The notes below the pieces were generated by a model. The model had not been told where the DNA came from and made no database searches. It was given only the letters and a program-made list of their open reading frames with translations. The position numbers and the translations under genes were made by a program. Shown here in pieces: positions 6,508 through 14,556 of a stretch of DNA of 27,357 nt (positions within the stretch are counted from its first letter, which is position 1; each line of letters starts with the position of its first letter). The stretch covers positions 1-27,357 of the forward strand of contig MGVW01000013.1 in NCBI GenBank assembly GCA_001800675.1, written 5' to 3'. This stretch comes from Euryarchaeota archaeon RBG_13_57_23. Its GTDB lineage: Archaea; Thermoplasmatota; Thermoplasmata; UBA10834.

Positions 6508-8811
6508 GTGGTTCATCAAGGAGACGCCCACAACCGACAGACCTCGATTTCGGCACCCCCGGTCGGAAGTGGTCTAGTGTTCGGCAAGAGACTCTCAAAA
6601 GGATTCCTAGTTGACACTAGTGGTGCTCTCGTCAAGGAATTCGTTTTCACATCGAAAGGGGACGTGAGCTACGAGGATATTCGCCAGGCCATCAAGGACA
6701 AGGGTGACGTTGGTTCTCTGGGCAAGTTCGAAGTCGGCAAGATGACGGCGACGGTGATCAAGGGCGAGAGGATGCACTTCATCGCCGTGTCGAAGGGAGA
6801 CGTGGACGACAGCGACATCGGCTTCTTCAGGGAGATGCTCAACTCGGTCGAGAAGACCTTCGATGCGCGAGTGGACGGCCGGATGAGGGTCGCTCAGATC
6901 GGGGAACAGCGAGCCAAAGAGGCCCAGGAGAAGGCCAAGAAATCAGAGGACGAACTCAACACCAACAGAAACGACCTCGCACTCGAGGGGGTCGCGCTCG
7001 AGGAGTTGAGGATGGAGCTCGACAAGCTGAAGATGGAGACCGAGAAATGGCAGGAAGAGCTCCGGGATTTCGAGTCACAGGTTAACGAGAGGCACGCGCA
7101 GATCAACGAGCGCGTACAGTTGCTGCTGGAGCGCGAGCAGAACTTCGTCAAGAGCCAACAGGCTTTCGAAGCCGCCTCCGACGCGAAGCGAGCACTGATG
7201 CGCAGGACGCAGGAAGGGATTGCCACAACGGTTATTGTGGCTGAATCCGGACTTGCAAAACTCCACGGCGAGAGAAAGGAAGTCGAGGACCGCAGAGCGG
7301 CTTTGGAGGGCGACCTCGACAAGTTTCAGGATTCAAAGGCCCAGTGGGAAGTAGATATCGCTGAGTCCAAGAAGAGAATCGAGGCCATTGACAATGATCG
7401 TATGGCGCTCGAAGAGGCCAGCAAGAGACTGGAGGACAGGGTCAAGGAACAGGATGATCTAAAGCAGACCCTCGATTCGAGGCTCAAGGAGCTGGACGAG
7501 AATTCCGCCCGACTCCGATCCGAGAGGCAGGCGTTCGAAGAGGAGAGCGCCAAGGTCCGCGCCGACATCCAAGAGGTGCAGTCGTCTCTGGACAAGCGCG
7601 AAACGGAGCTTAAGGAATTGGAGACCGGGCTCGCCGGGCAGAAACAGGAGCTCGACAGGTCCGTCGCCGAATTCACGCCGAAACAGGAACAGTTGGCAGC
7701 TCAGACCACGGAGTTGGAGGAGAAGCTGAAGGACCTCGAAGAACGCCACCAGGCCCTGGAAAGTGGGAAGAGCGACCTCGAGAAACAGCGCGCGGAGAAC
7801 GAAAAGAACGCAGAGAAGCTGCAGATGGAGATCGCTGCGCTCGCCACAAAAGTGGGTCAGGATGGCGAGGCGCTGAAGGAGCGGGCTTCGGCACTCGAGA
7901 GACGCGAAGCCGAACTGAAGAACCGAGAGTCGAAGCTCGGTGAGAGCGAAGAGAGAGTAGAGTCGCTTCTCAGAGAAGTGGACAAGAGACAACGCGATTC
8001 CGAGAAAAGGGAAGCGACCATCAAGGAAGTCACGATCGCACAGCAGGCAGCTGCAAAAGGCATAGCCGAGCGAGACGCGCTCCTCGCCACGCGGGAGAAA
8101 GAAGTGGTTGCGAAAGAAGCCGCCGTGGCAGAGGCGAAGGCCAAAGTTGATCTCCAGCTCGATTCCCTGGCAGACAGCAAGAAGGAGCTCGAGCGGGCGA
8201 GATCTGACGTCGGTCGTAAGGAGAGCGCGCTCGCCGAGGAATCCAAGGCACTGATCGAACGGGAGCGCAGGCTAAGCGAGGACACTGAACTCCTGAAACG
8301 GAAGCAAGAAGGACTCAAAGCTTCCGAGGACGACCTGGAGAAGCGCCTCCAAACCCTTGCAGCTCGAGAGGAAGCTCTCAAGGAAGAGGCCAACAAGACA
8401 AAGGCCAAAGTCGATGAGGAGTTGCACCGCTTGGAGACCGAGAAGCAGCATGTGGCGGACAAGATGTCCGACCTCGAGGCCAGAGATCAGGAATTCGCGG
8501 GCAAGCAAGAAGCCATAACGAAGTCGATGAAGGACCTTGAGAACCGCGAAACCGGCTTCCAGGAGAAGGTCGACGACATGAACAGGAAGCGCGAAGGCCT
8601 CTCCGTAGAGATCGACAGGCTCGCAGAGGAGAAGGCTAAGATCGACCGGATGCGTGAGCACCTCGACAAGCGTAAGGAAGTCGTCGGGCAGTCCGTGGAC
8701 CGGTTGGCAGAGGTCACGAAGAAGCTTGAGGAGCTGCGAGCACGCTCGAAGAGGAAGTCCGAAGAGCAGTCGGCACAGCCAGTTCCCCAGGAGCAGCCGC
8801 CGGTAGCGTGA
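6508..8811 (+). CDS. Long coiled-coil protein with a small N-terminal alpha/beta domain
   Basis: A 767-residue protein of unknown function. Residues about 24-118 form a compact alpha/beta region with alternating strands (GFLVDTSGALVKEF, TATVIKGERMHFIAVSKG, a helix near 105-118). This is reminiscent of longin or roadblock-like folds, but that is inference. From about 120 to 745 the sequence is almost unbroken heptad coiled coil rich in Glu, Lys, Leu, Arg and Ala, with few prolines, and it ends in a short Pro/Gln tail. No membrane segment or ATPase Walker motif is seen, so it is not an SMC or Rad50 protein. The start is uncertain: GTG 6508 is the furthest upstream, while GTG 6577 would start right at the folded domain. 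AAGGAG at 6518-6523 lies downstream of the first GTG and does not position either start. It could be a structural or scaffold protein. Confidence 0.8.
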   Translation: MVHQGDAHNRQTSISAPPVGSGLVFGKRLSKGFLVDTSGALVKEFVFTSKGDVSYEDIRQAIKDKGDVGSLGKFEVGKMTATVIKGERMHFIAVSKGDVDDSDIGFFREMLNSVEKTFDARVDGRMRVAQIGEQRAKEAQEKAKKSEDELNTNRNDLALEGVALEELRMELDKLKMETEKWQEELRDFESQVNERHAQINERVQLLLEREQNFVKSQQAFEAASDAKRALMRRTQEGIATTVIVAESGLAKLHGERKEVEDRRAALEGDLDKFQDSKAQWEVDIAESKKRIEAIDNDRMALEEASKRLEDRVKEQDDLKQTLDSRLKELDENSARLRSERQAFEEESAKVRADIQEVQSSLDKRETELKELETGLAGQKQELDRSVAEFTPKQEQLAAQTTELEEKLKDLEERHQALESGKSDLEKQRAENEKNAEKLQMEIAALATKVGQDGEALKERASALERREAELKNRESKLGESEERVESLLREVDKRQRDSEKREATIKEVTIAQQAAAKGIAERDALLATREKEVVAKEAAVAEAKAKVDLQLDSLADSKKELERARSDVGRKESALAEESKALIERERRLSEDTELLKRKQEGLKASEDDLEKRLQTLAAREEALKEEANKTKAKVDEELHRLETEKQHVADKMSDLEARDQEFAGKQEAITKSMKDLENRETGFQEKVDDMNRKREGLSVEIDRLAEEKAKIDRMREHLDKRKEVVGQSVDRLAEVTKKLEELRARSKRKSEEQSAQPVPQEQPPVA

Positions 8812-8856
8812 CTAAGCTCGCGTTGAACCTGACGGATGGATGTTTTCCTGTGCTTT

Positions 8857-9588
8857 CTATGCGAGCTTGGGCCACCCACGCTCCAGGGATTTTGCAGCGG
8901 ACACAAGAGTGCGGCGGAAGAGAGGCTTGTTTCGGGCATCGAGCTTGAGATGCCTCGCGACATGAGGACGCGCCTTCTCGACTACATCCATCCCACTTGC
9001 CCGCCCATAGCTCCGGATCATCTGCAGGCATAGGTCGAACTTGACAGGAGTGAAGAACGGCTCGCTACCTAGCATGTTCGCCGCAAGCTGACCCACATCG
9101 TCGAGGGGATCTCCCATCCTGGAGTCCTCGAAGTCCACTCCGTAGACGCGATCTTGTGCGAAAAGGAAATTGGAGAGCACGGCATCGGCCATTATCTTGA
9201 CCATGTTCCCCTCGCCGAGCCTCGCGTGGAATCGAGCCAACCAAGTTCCCATGGCCTCAGCTGCCGCGCTGCTGAACATGTGGTTCACCATGAGTTCACA
9301 CGATTCTCCGACGATGTACTCCGTCACGAGGTGAGTCCCATCGCTCCACAGCGGGTATGGCACATCGAGCCCTGCAAGTTTTGCCTGCAAGAGGGTCTCG
9401 AATTCGTGTCCACACCGCCCTGAGAGGAACCTCTTCACGACGATCGGACGCACGTCCGTCTCAACGACCCAGACGCGGTTCCGCCTGCTCGGCAACAGCC
9501 TGATGCGCCCAACCACCACCCGCTGGTTCAACGCCTTCTTGAGAGCGTCCCAGGCAAGAGGGTCTAGCGTCGTCAGGTCGTCGAGCAT
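8857..9588 (-). CDS. Protein-kinase-like fold phosphotransferase (APH/RIO-like)
   Basis: A 243-residue protein with kinase-fold landmarks: VVKRF with Lys52 (ATP-binding), Glu62 or Glu64 in the next helix, a hinge VTEYIVG (about 88-94), a catalytic loop D135-x4-N140 in MADAVLSNFLF, and VDFEDS with Asp152 as the metal-binding Asp. The usual HGD of APH and choline-kinase-like enzymes is replaced by MAD, so the His is missing, while both metal-binding residues remain. It lacks the C-terminal extensions of true RIO kinases and is shorter than most aminoglycoside phosphotransferases. It is probably active on a small molecule or protein, but the substrate is unknown. A TATA box about 27 bases upstream implies a leaderless transcript. 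The 3' end faces the coiled-coil gene, with 45 bases between the two stops. Confidence 0.75.
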   Translation of the reverse strand: MLDDLTTLDPLAWDALKKALNQRVVVGRIRLLPSRRNRVWVVETDVRPIVVKRFLSGRCGHEFETLLQAKLAGLDVPYPLWSDGTHLVTEYIVGESCELMVNHMFSSAAAEAMGTWLARFHARLGEGNMVKIMADAVLSNFLFAQDRVYGVDFEDSRMGDPLDDVGQLAANMLGSEPFFTPVKFDLCLQMIRSYGRASGMDVVEKARPHVARHLKLDARNKPLFRRTLVSAAKSLERGWPKLA

Positions 9589-9611
9589 CTGGGGTTATCA
9601 CGCGATTCCGG

Positions 9612-9620
9612 CAATAAAAA
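9612..9620 (-). promoter_or_regulatory. TATA box of the kinase-like gene (leaderless)
   Basis: The minus strand reads TTTTTATTG, centred about 27 bases from the ATG at 9588, so the transcript should begin at or near the start codon. No ribosome binding site is seen before that ATG. Confidence 0.55.
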
Positions 9621-9655
9621 CCTGTGCCTCGGGTATCAGACGCAGAGCGTCCTGG

Positions 9656-10555
9656 CTACTTCCAGGAGATGGAGTCCTCTCTGAGCGAGTCCATGAGCTC
9701 CTTGGTGAGGCGGAGCGCTTCGTCTGGATCCCCCGATCTCAGAGCCTGCATCGCGCCCTTGATCCTGAGGACATAGGTCGATATGTCCACGCCTACGGAC
9801 TTCGCCTCTGTCAGATACATCCTTGCCTTGGCGATCTCTGTCCGCACCAGATCCGGAATGCTGGGCGAGACGATCTCCTCGGTCTGACGAGCAATGTTTG
9901 TGACGAGGTTCCAGTTGCCGTCCCTTGCGGCCTCCCAAGCGGTACCCATGAGCCTCCTCGCCTTCGAAGTGTCGGCACCAACAGAACCAACATCGGAGAT
10001 GAGGTGCTCGATCTCCTCGAGAAGCCTTGCGGACCCCGCAAAGCCCTTCAACGCCTCTTTGTAGAGTAGTTCCTTGGATCTCGAGTTGGCCTTGATCATG
10101 CTGAACAGGTCGAACTTCTCGGGCCTGATCATCGGCTCTTTCTTGACGGGCCTCTCTATCATCGGCTTCTCAATCAGAGGTCTCTCGATGACCAGCGTCA
10201 TCGGTTCTTCGGTCAGAGGCGGCTCTTCGACTTGGGCAACATCGGCGAAGATAGCTCCGCAGAACGGACAGTACGGGTCCGATTCTTTGACAATCATATC
10301 ACACTGGGTGCACTGAAACAGTGGGCTTTCCTCTTCGACGGCCGAGGCAGGGTTCATATACTTCGGGGAGAGCGTGGCCGCCTTGACATGGTCGCTCATA
10401 CGCGGCTCGGACAGACCGACTCCCCCTGACAGATGCGTTGGTCTAGGGTCCGAGCGGAGGATTCTCTGGAGCTTCCTCTTGTACTGATCGGACTGCATGT
10501 CGACCACATCGGTCCTGGCCTGCGATTTCTTGGCGGAAGAGCCCATGGACATCAT
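9656..10555 (-). CDS. Zinc-ribbon protein with Pro/Glu linker and helical C-terminal domain
   Basis: A 299-residue protein of unknown function. Residues 1-80 are polar and probably disordered. A zinc ribbon follows: Cys82-x2-Cys85 and Cys96-x2-Cys99 (CTQC and CPFC). Residues about 105-145 form a low-complexity linker with repeated E-(R/K/E)-P-(L/M)-I units such as ERPLIEKP and ERPVKKEP. The remainder (about 150-299) is predicted helical and contains two similar helix pairs whose ends read EAARDGNWN and ALRSGDPDEA, resembling TPR-like or four-helix repeats. No signal peptide or membrane segment is seen. The start has two adjacent ATG codons after GAGTGAG, and a TATA box lies about 55 bases upstream. 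The zinc ribbon with a hydrophilic linker is common in archaeal regulatory or scaffold proteins, but no specific role can be given. Confidence 0.7.
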   Translation of the reverse strand: MMSMGSSAKKSQARTDVVDMQSDQYKRKLQRILRSDPRPTHLSGGVGLSEPRMSDHVKAATLSPKYMNPASAVEEESPLFQCTQCDMIVKESDPYCPFCGAIFADVAQVEEPPLTEEPMTLVIERPLIEKPMIERPVKKEPMIRPEKFDLFSMIKANSRSKELLYKEALKGFAGSARLLEEIEHLISDVGSVGADTSKARRLMGTAWEAARDGNWNLVTNIARQTEEIVSPSIPDLVRTEIAKARMYLTEAKSVGVDISTYVLRIKGAMQALRSGDPDEALRLTKELMDSLREDSISWK

Positions 10556-10603
10556 AGCTCACTCTCATCTGGTTCAATCTGACTGTATCCTTCTTGTCCA
10601 GCC

Positions 10604-10614
10604 GGATATAAGAA
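10604..10614 (-). promoter_or_regulatory. TATA box of the zinc-ribbon gene
   Basis: The minus strand reads TTCTTATATCC, giving a leader of about 25-30 bases before the double ATG at 10555. It lies in the 112-base gap after ligA, so the zinc-ribbon gene can be expressed apart from the repair operon. Confidence 0.55.
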
Positions 10615-10667
10615 CAGTATCCTGTCAGTATCAGGCCGTGTAACATTCCAGATGCATCTGGCAGTCC

Positions 10668-12674
10668 TTACTTCTTGCCCACCATCTCAAGGAACGCCTT
10701 CTCGTCCAAGATGGTCATGCCAAGGCTCTTGGCCTTCGCGAGCTTCGAGCCCGGATCCTTCCCCACCACGAGGTAGTCGAGGGCCTTTGTGACGCCTCTG
10801 GAGATCTTTCCTCCGAGCGATTGTACAAGCGCCTCGGCCTCGGGCCGGGGCATCGAACTCAGCTCGCCTGTGAATAGGAACGTCTTCCCGGAGAGGGGCC
10901 CTGAAGCCTTCTTCTCCAGTTCCATCCTCAAACCTGCTTTCCGCAGTCGGCCAAGGAGGGCGTGGTTCTTCGGATTGTCCATGAAGTCCCTGATGGCCTC
11001 CGCGACCACCTGTCCGATCCCCTCGATTCTCGAGAGCTCTTCCTCGGTCGCAGATTGGATTCTGTCCAGGTTGCGCATCGCCTCTGCGAGGACGGTCGCC
11101 GTGGTCTTGCCAACATGCCTTATGCCCAGCGCGTACAGGACCCTGTCGAACTCCCTGCCCCGGCTGCTATTCACAGCGTCCAGAACGTTCTGAGACGATT
11201 TCTCAGCGAACCCCTCGAGCTCCAGGAGCTGCTCCTTCCTCAGGGCGTACAGGTCCGCCGCGTCCGATACAAGCCCTTTCTCAACAAGCTGGTCTATCAG
11301 TGACGGGCCCACTCCCTCGATATCCATGGCGCCTCTCGATGTGAAGTGAGTCAAGCGCTCCTTGACCTGGGCGGGACATGAAGCATTCACGCATCTGCGT
11401 ACAGCCTCGTCCTCCTCTCGGACCGCCTTAGAGCCGCAGACAGGGCACGTCTGAGGCATCCTGAACTCACGTTCCTTCCCAGTTCTACGGTCGACGATGG
11501 CCTTGACCACCTGCGGTATGACTTCTCCAGCGCGCTCGATCAGGACATGATCCCCGATCATCAGGCCCTTTCGCTTCACCTCGTCCTCGTTGTGAAGGGT
11601 GGCGTGGGTAACTGTCACTCCGCCGACCTGGACCGGTTCGAGTACCGCGACCGGGGTAAGGGCGCCCGTTCTGCCGACCTGAACCTGGATGTCGATGAGC
11701 CTCGTGGTCATCTGCTTGGGCGGGTACTTGAAGGCGATCGCCCAGCGCGGCTCCTTCGCGGTATAGCCCAGCTTCAACTGCTGTGCCAATGAGTTGACCT
11801 TGACCACCATCCCGTCTATCTCGTATCCCAGATCGTCCCTCTTGGACTCCCAGGAGGATATGTGCCCCAGGACCTTGTCTATGGAGTCGAACTTCCTCGT
11901 GTGCGGACTGACCCTGAGGCCCGCCTGTTTCATGGCCTCGATACATGCCTCATGCGTCTTCGGCATCGATTCCTTGCTGTAGCCGAGGGTGTAGAAGAAC
12001 GCCTCAAGTGGACGCGATGCCGCAATCTTCGGGTCGAGCTGTCTCACGGACCCTGCTGCGGCATTCCTTGGGTTCGCGAAGAGCGGTTCGCCCCTCTGCT
12101 CCCGGTCCTTGTTGAGCCGCCTGAGACCCTCTGTGGGCATGTACACCTCGCCTCTGACCTCGATCGTCCTGAGCCCGCTGTCAGGTCTGAGGCGCAATGG
12201 TATGCTCCTGATGGTCTTGATGTTCTGAGTGACCTCCTCGCCGACCTTGCCGTCCCCTCTGGTCGCTCCTCTGGTCAGCTCGCCGTCCTCGTACAGGAGG
12301 GCGATGCCCAGACCGTCGATCTTGAGCTCGACGACGTACTCTACCTTCTCCTCCCCCAGCCACTTCCTGACTCTCGCGTCGAACTCCTTGAGCTCCTCCG
12401 GCGAGTAGCTGTTTCCGAGACTGAGCATGGCGACTTTGTGCTCGACCTGAGGGAATTCCTCGAGCGCCTTTCCCGAGACGCGCTGAGTCGGTGAATCAGG
12501 TAGTACGAGGTCCGGAAATGTGGCCTCCAGGTCATTGAGTTCCTGGACCAGCTGGTCGTACTCGAAGTCGGAGATCTCGGGGTTGTCTTCGACGTAGTAC
12601 TTCGTGTCGTGGTGCGAGATCGCATCCACGAGTTCCCGCATACGCCTGCGCGCCTTCTCCCGGCTCTCGCTCAT
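10668..12674 (-). CDS. ligA: NAD-dependent DNA ligase (LigA)
   Basis: A 668-residue bacterial-type ligase that seals nicks using NAD. Domains in order: Ia (residues 1-65, with YYVEDNPEISDFEYD), adenylation domain with Lys118 in ELKIDG as the AMP acceptor, OB fold, a four-cysteine zinc finger (CPVC...C-x4-C, about 407-430), helix-hairpin-helix repeats (DIEGVGPSL, LEGFAEKS, RIEGIGQVV) and a C-terminal BRCT domain (about 590-668, GKTFLFTGELSS). Length and all key motifs are typical, so it should be active. The ATG overlaps the polX stop as ATGA, with GGAG just upstream, so it is translationally coupled to polX. Most archaea rely on an ATP-dependent ligase. LigA in archaea is known from haloarchaea and some others and is attributed to transfer from bacteria. 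Here it is probably a repair ligase. Confidence 0.95.
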   Translation of the reverse strand: MSESREKARRRMRELVDAISHHDTKYYVEDNPEISDFEYDQLVQELNDLEATFPDLVLPDSPTQRVSGKALEEFPQVEHKVAMLSLGNSYSPEELKEFDARVRKWLGEEKVEYVVELKIDGLGIALLYEDGELTRGATRGDGKVGEEVTQNIKTIRSIPLRLRPDSGLRTIEVRGEVYMPTEGLRRLNKDREQRGEPLFANPRNAAAGSVRQLDPKIAASRPLEAFFYTLGYSKESMPKTHEACIEAMKQAGLRVSPHTRKFDSIDKVLGHISSWESKRDDLGYEIDGMVVKVNSLAQQLKLGYTAKEPRWAIAFKYPPKQMTTRLIDIQVQVGRTGALTPVAVLEPVQVGGVTVTHATLHNEDEVKRKGLMIGDHVLIERAGEVIPQVVKAIVDRRTGKEREFRMPQTCPVCGSKAVREEDEAVRRCVNASCPAQVKERLTHFTSRGAMDIEGVGPSLIDQLVEKGLVSDAADLYALRKEQLLELEGFAEKSSQNVLDAVNSSRGREFDRVLYALGIRHVGKTTATVLAEAMRNLDRIQSATEEELSRIEGIGQVVAEAIRDFMDNPKNHALLGRLRKAGLRMELEKKASGPLSGKTFLFTGELSSMPRPEAEALVQSLGGKISRGVTKALDYLVVGKDPGSKLAKAKSLGMTILDEKAFLEMVGKK

Positions 12675-14395
12675 GATCTCCTTCCCCGCAACCGCTTCGC
12701 GAGGTCCTTCCCACGGACCGTGTTTAGGACATTGCGTGGCTCAAGCCAGCCTCTGCGAGCGGTAACGACGCCGTACCTCATGAAAGCCATCTGTTCCAGC
12801 CTGTGTGCGTCCGTCCCGATGGCCATAACAACTCCGGCATCCTTAGCCTTTCGACAGTTGATATCCCCGAGGTCCAGCCTGTCTATAAATGAGTTGATTT
12901 CCATGCAGACGCCCGCGGATTTCGCCGCCTCGAAGACCCTGTCCAGGTCCAGCTCGTATCCAGGCCTCTCGCCTATCAATCTTCCAGTCGGGTGGCCGAA
13001 TATGTCCATCTGCCCGCTGCCGATTGCCCCCACAACCCGATCGGTCATCTCCGCTTTCTCCATCTTGAATCGGGAGTGAACAGAAGCGATTACGACGTCG
13101 AGTTCGTCCAGCAGCTTCTTCGAGAAATCGAGAGACCCATCGGACCGGATGTCGACTTCGCTGCCGGCCAGAATCCTGATCTTGTTCCCGACCCTGTCCT
13201 GGATCTTCCTGACCGCGTCGATCTGCTTGCGTAGTCTGTCCGCATCCAGCCCGCCCACGAACTTGAGGCTCTCGGAATGGTCTGTGATGCCTATGAACTC
13301 GTACCCCCTCGCGATCGCTTCGTCCACAACCGCATCGATTGTGGGCTGGCCATCCGTCCATTCCGTGTGCACATGAAAGTCGCCACGGATATCATCTGCC
13401 GAGACCAGCTTCGGAAGACGCCCTTCCCTGGAGGCTGATATCTCGCCCGAGTTCTCGCGGAGCTCCGGCTCGATGTACCTCAGGCCAAGGGCCTTGTACA
13501 CCTCTTCCTCTGTTGCCCCAGCCACCATCTTGTCCGAATCCCTCTGGAACAGCCCATATTCGTTGAGCTTGAGGCCCATCGAGACTCCAAGCCTCCGCAA
13601 CTCCACATTGTGTTCCTTCGACCCCGTGAAGTAGTTCAGAGCAGCACCCCAGCTCTTGGTCTCCACGACCCTGATGTCCACCTGAAGGCCGTTCTTCAGC
13701 CTCACGCTCGACTTGGTAGGGCCTTTGGCGAGCACATCGGCAACAGCTGGATAACCGACGAATGCGTCCATGACCTTCGCAGGTCCGTCGTCACCAACGA
13801 GTATGTCGATATCACCGACTGTTTCCTTGCCTCGCCTGAGACTCCCCGCAACGCTCACCATGTCGAGCGGCTCGACGCGCTTCAGGTACTCGACGTATTC
13901 CTCTGCGACTGGAAGCGCCTGGCCGAGTAACATTCTCCTGCCTTTGGACTCAAGCGCCTGAATCCCCTGAAGCATCCGCTCCTCCGTCTTCTCACCAAAG
14001 CCCTTGATCCCCCTGAGCTTGTGATTGGCAGCGGCCTCCTTCAGCTGGTCGACCGATGTGATACCGAGCTCCTTGAAAAGTATCACGGCCGTCTTAGGAC
14101 CGACGTCCGGCACCCGGAGGAGCTCCACCAAGCCCTTTGGCACCTCTGAACGGAGCTCATCCAGATATCCCAGTTTGCCGGTTCTGACAAGCTCCTCGAT
14201 CTTCTTGGCCATCGCCTTCCCGATCCCCGGAACATCCTCGAGGGCGTTTCGCGCCGCCAGGTCGTTGATGTCATCCTCCATGGATTCGATGTTCCTGGCT
14301 GCCCGTCGGTAAGCGACTGGCTTGAAAGCAACTCCTTGGAGGTCGAGCAGGTCGGCTATTTCATCAAAGACCTCTGCGACCCCTCTGTTGTCCAT
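12671..14395 (-). CDS. polX: Family X DNA polymerase with C-terminal PHP domain (PolX)
   Basis: A 574-residue gap-filling repair polymerase. The N-terminal 8-kDa-like helical domain carries helix-hairpin-helix motifs (EDVPGIGKAM, RVPDVGPKT, GIKGFGEKT). The nucleotidyltransferase palm has GSLRRGKETVGDIDILV with the catalytic Asp pair near 193-195, and a third Asp in VDIRVV. The C-terminal PHP domain (about 338-574) keeps the metal ligands DFHVHTEWTDG, GITDHSE, GSEVDI, ASVHSR, FGHPTG and GTDAHR, so 3'-5' exonuclease or AP-site processing activity is expected, as known for bacterial PolX. The ATG follows GTAGGGAGAG. A TATA-like CATTATTCG lies about 40 bases upstream. It overlaps ligA by four bases: together they would fill and seal gaps in base-excision repair. 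Confidence 0.94.
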   Translation of the reverse strand: MDNRGVAEVFDEIADLLDLQGVAFKPVAYRRAARNIESMEDDINDLAARNALEDVPGIGKAMAKKIEELVRTGKLGYLDELRSEVPKGLVELLRVPDVGPKTAVILFKELGITSVDQLKEAAANHKLRGIKGFGEKTEERMLQGIQALESKGRRMLLGQALPVAEEYVEYLKRVEPLDMVSVAGSLRRGKETVGDIDILVGDDGPAKVMDAFVGYPAVADVLAKGPTKSSVRLKNGLQVDIRVVETKSWGAALNYFTGSKEHNVELRRLGVSMGLKLNEYGLFQRDSDKMVAGATEEEVYKALGLRYIEPELRENSGEISASREGRLPKLVSADDIRGDFHVHTEWTDGQPTIDAVVDEAIARGYEFIGITDHSESLKFVGGLDADRLRKQIDAVRKIQDRVGNKIRILAGSEVDIRSDGSLDFSKKLLDELDVVIASVHSRFKMEKAEMTDRVVGAIGSGQMDIFGHPTGRLIGERPGYELDLDRVFEAAKSAGVCMEINSFIDRLDLGDINCRKAKDAGVVMAIGTDAHRLEQMAFMRYGVVTARRGWLEPRNVLNTVRGKDLAKRLRGRRS

Positions 14396-14432
14396 CTCTC
14401 CCTACCAGCCTCGTCCAAATCAAGCTCGGCAC

Positions 14433-14440
14433 GAATAATG
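14433..14440 (-). promoter_or_regulatory. Possible TATA element of the polX-ligA operon
   Basis: The minus strand reads CATTATTC, about 40 bases before the polX ATG. It is a weak match, but it is the only AT-rich element in the gap between polX and the divergent regulator gene. Confidence 0.3.
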
Positions 14441-14517
14441 GTTTCCACCGGGGAGGGCTGCGAAACTGCACTTATGATTTCTCAATCGAGTCAGACTGGC
14501 TCAACTTATACATAATG

Positions 14518-14526
14518 ATTTTATAT
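14518..14526 (+). promoter_or_regulatory. TATA box of the wHTH-nucleotidyltransferase gene
   Basis: ATTTTATATC is a strong archaeal TATA match. A start site 25 bases on would fall at the right end of the palindrome at 14533-14548. Another AT-rich candidate, ACTTATACATA, lies at 14504-14514. Confidence 0.55.
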
Positions 14527-14532
14527 CGAGAA

Positions 14533-14548
14533 TGGTATGACCATACCA
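14533..14548. promoter_or_regulatory. Perfect palindromic operator candidate
   Basis: TGGTATG-AC-CATACCA is a perfect 7-base inverted repeat with a two-base centre. It lies between the TATA box and the start codon of a winged-helix protein. GGTATGA recurs at 14554-14560, over that start codon, as a possible third half-site. Position and symmetry fit autorepression by a dimeric winged-helix regulator. Confidence 0.6.
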
Positions 14549-14556
14549 CAGGAGGT

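Noticed and set aside
6850..8760. Periodic purine-rich DNA suggesting tandem repeats
   Set aside because: The periodicity comes from heptad codons for Glu, Lys and Leu in the coiled coil; no exact DNA unit recurs in tandem.
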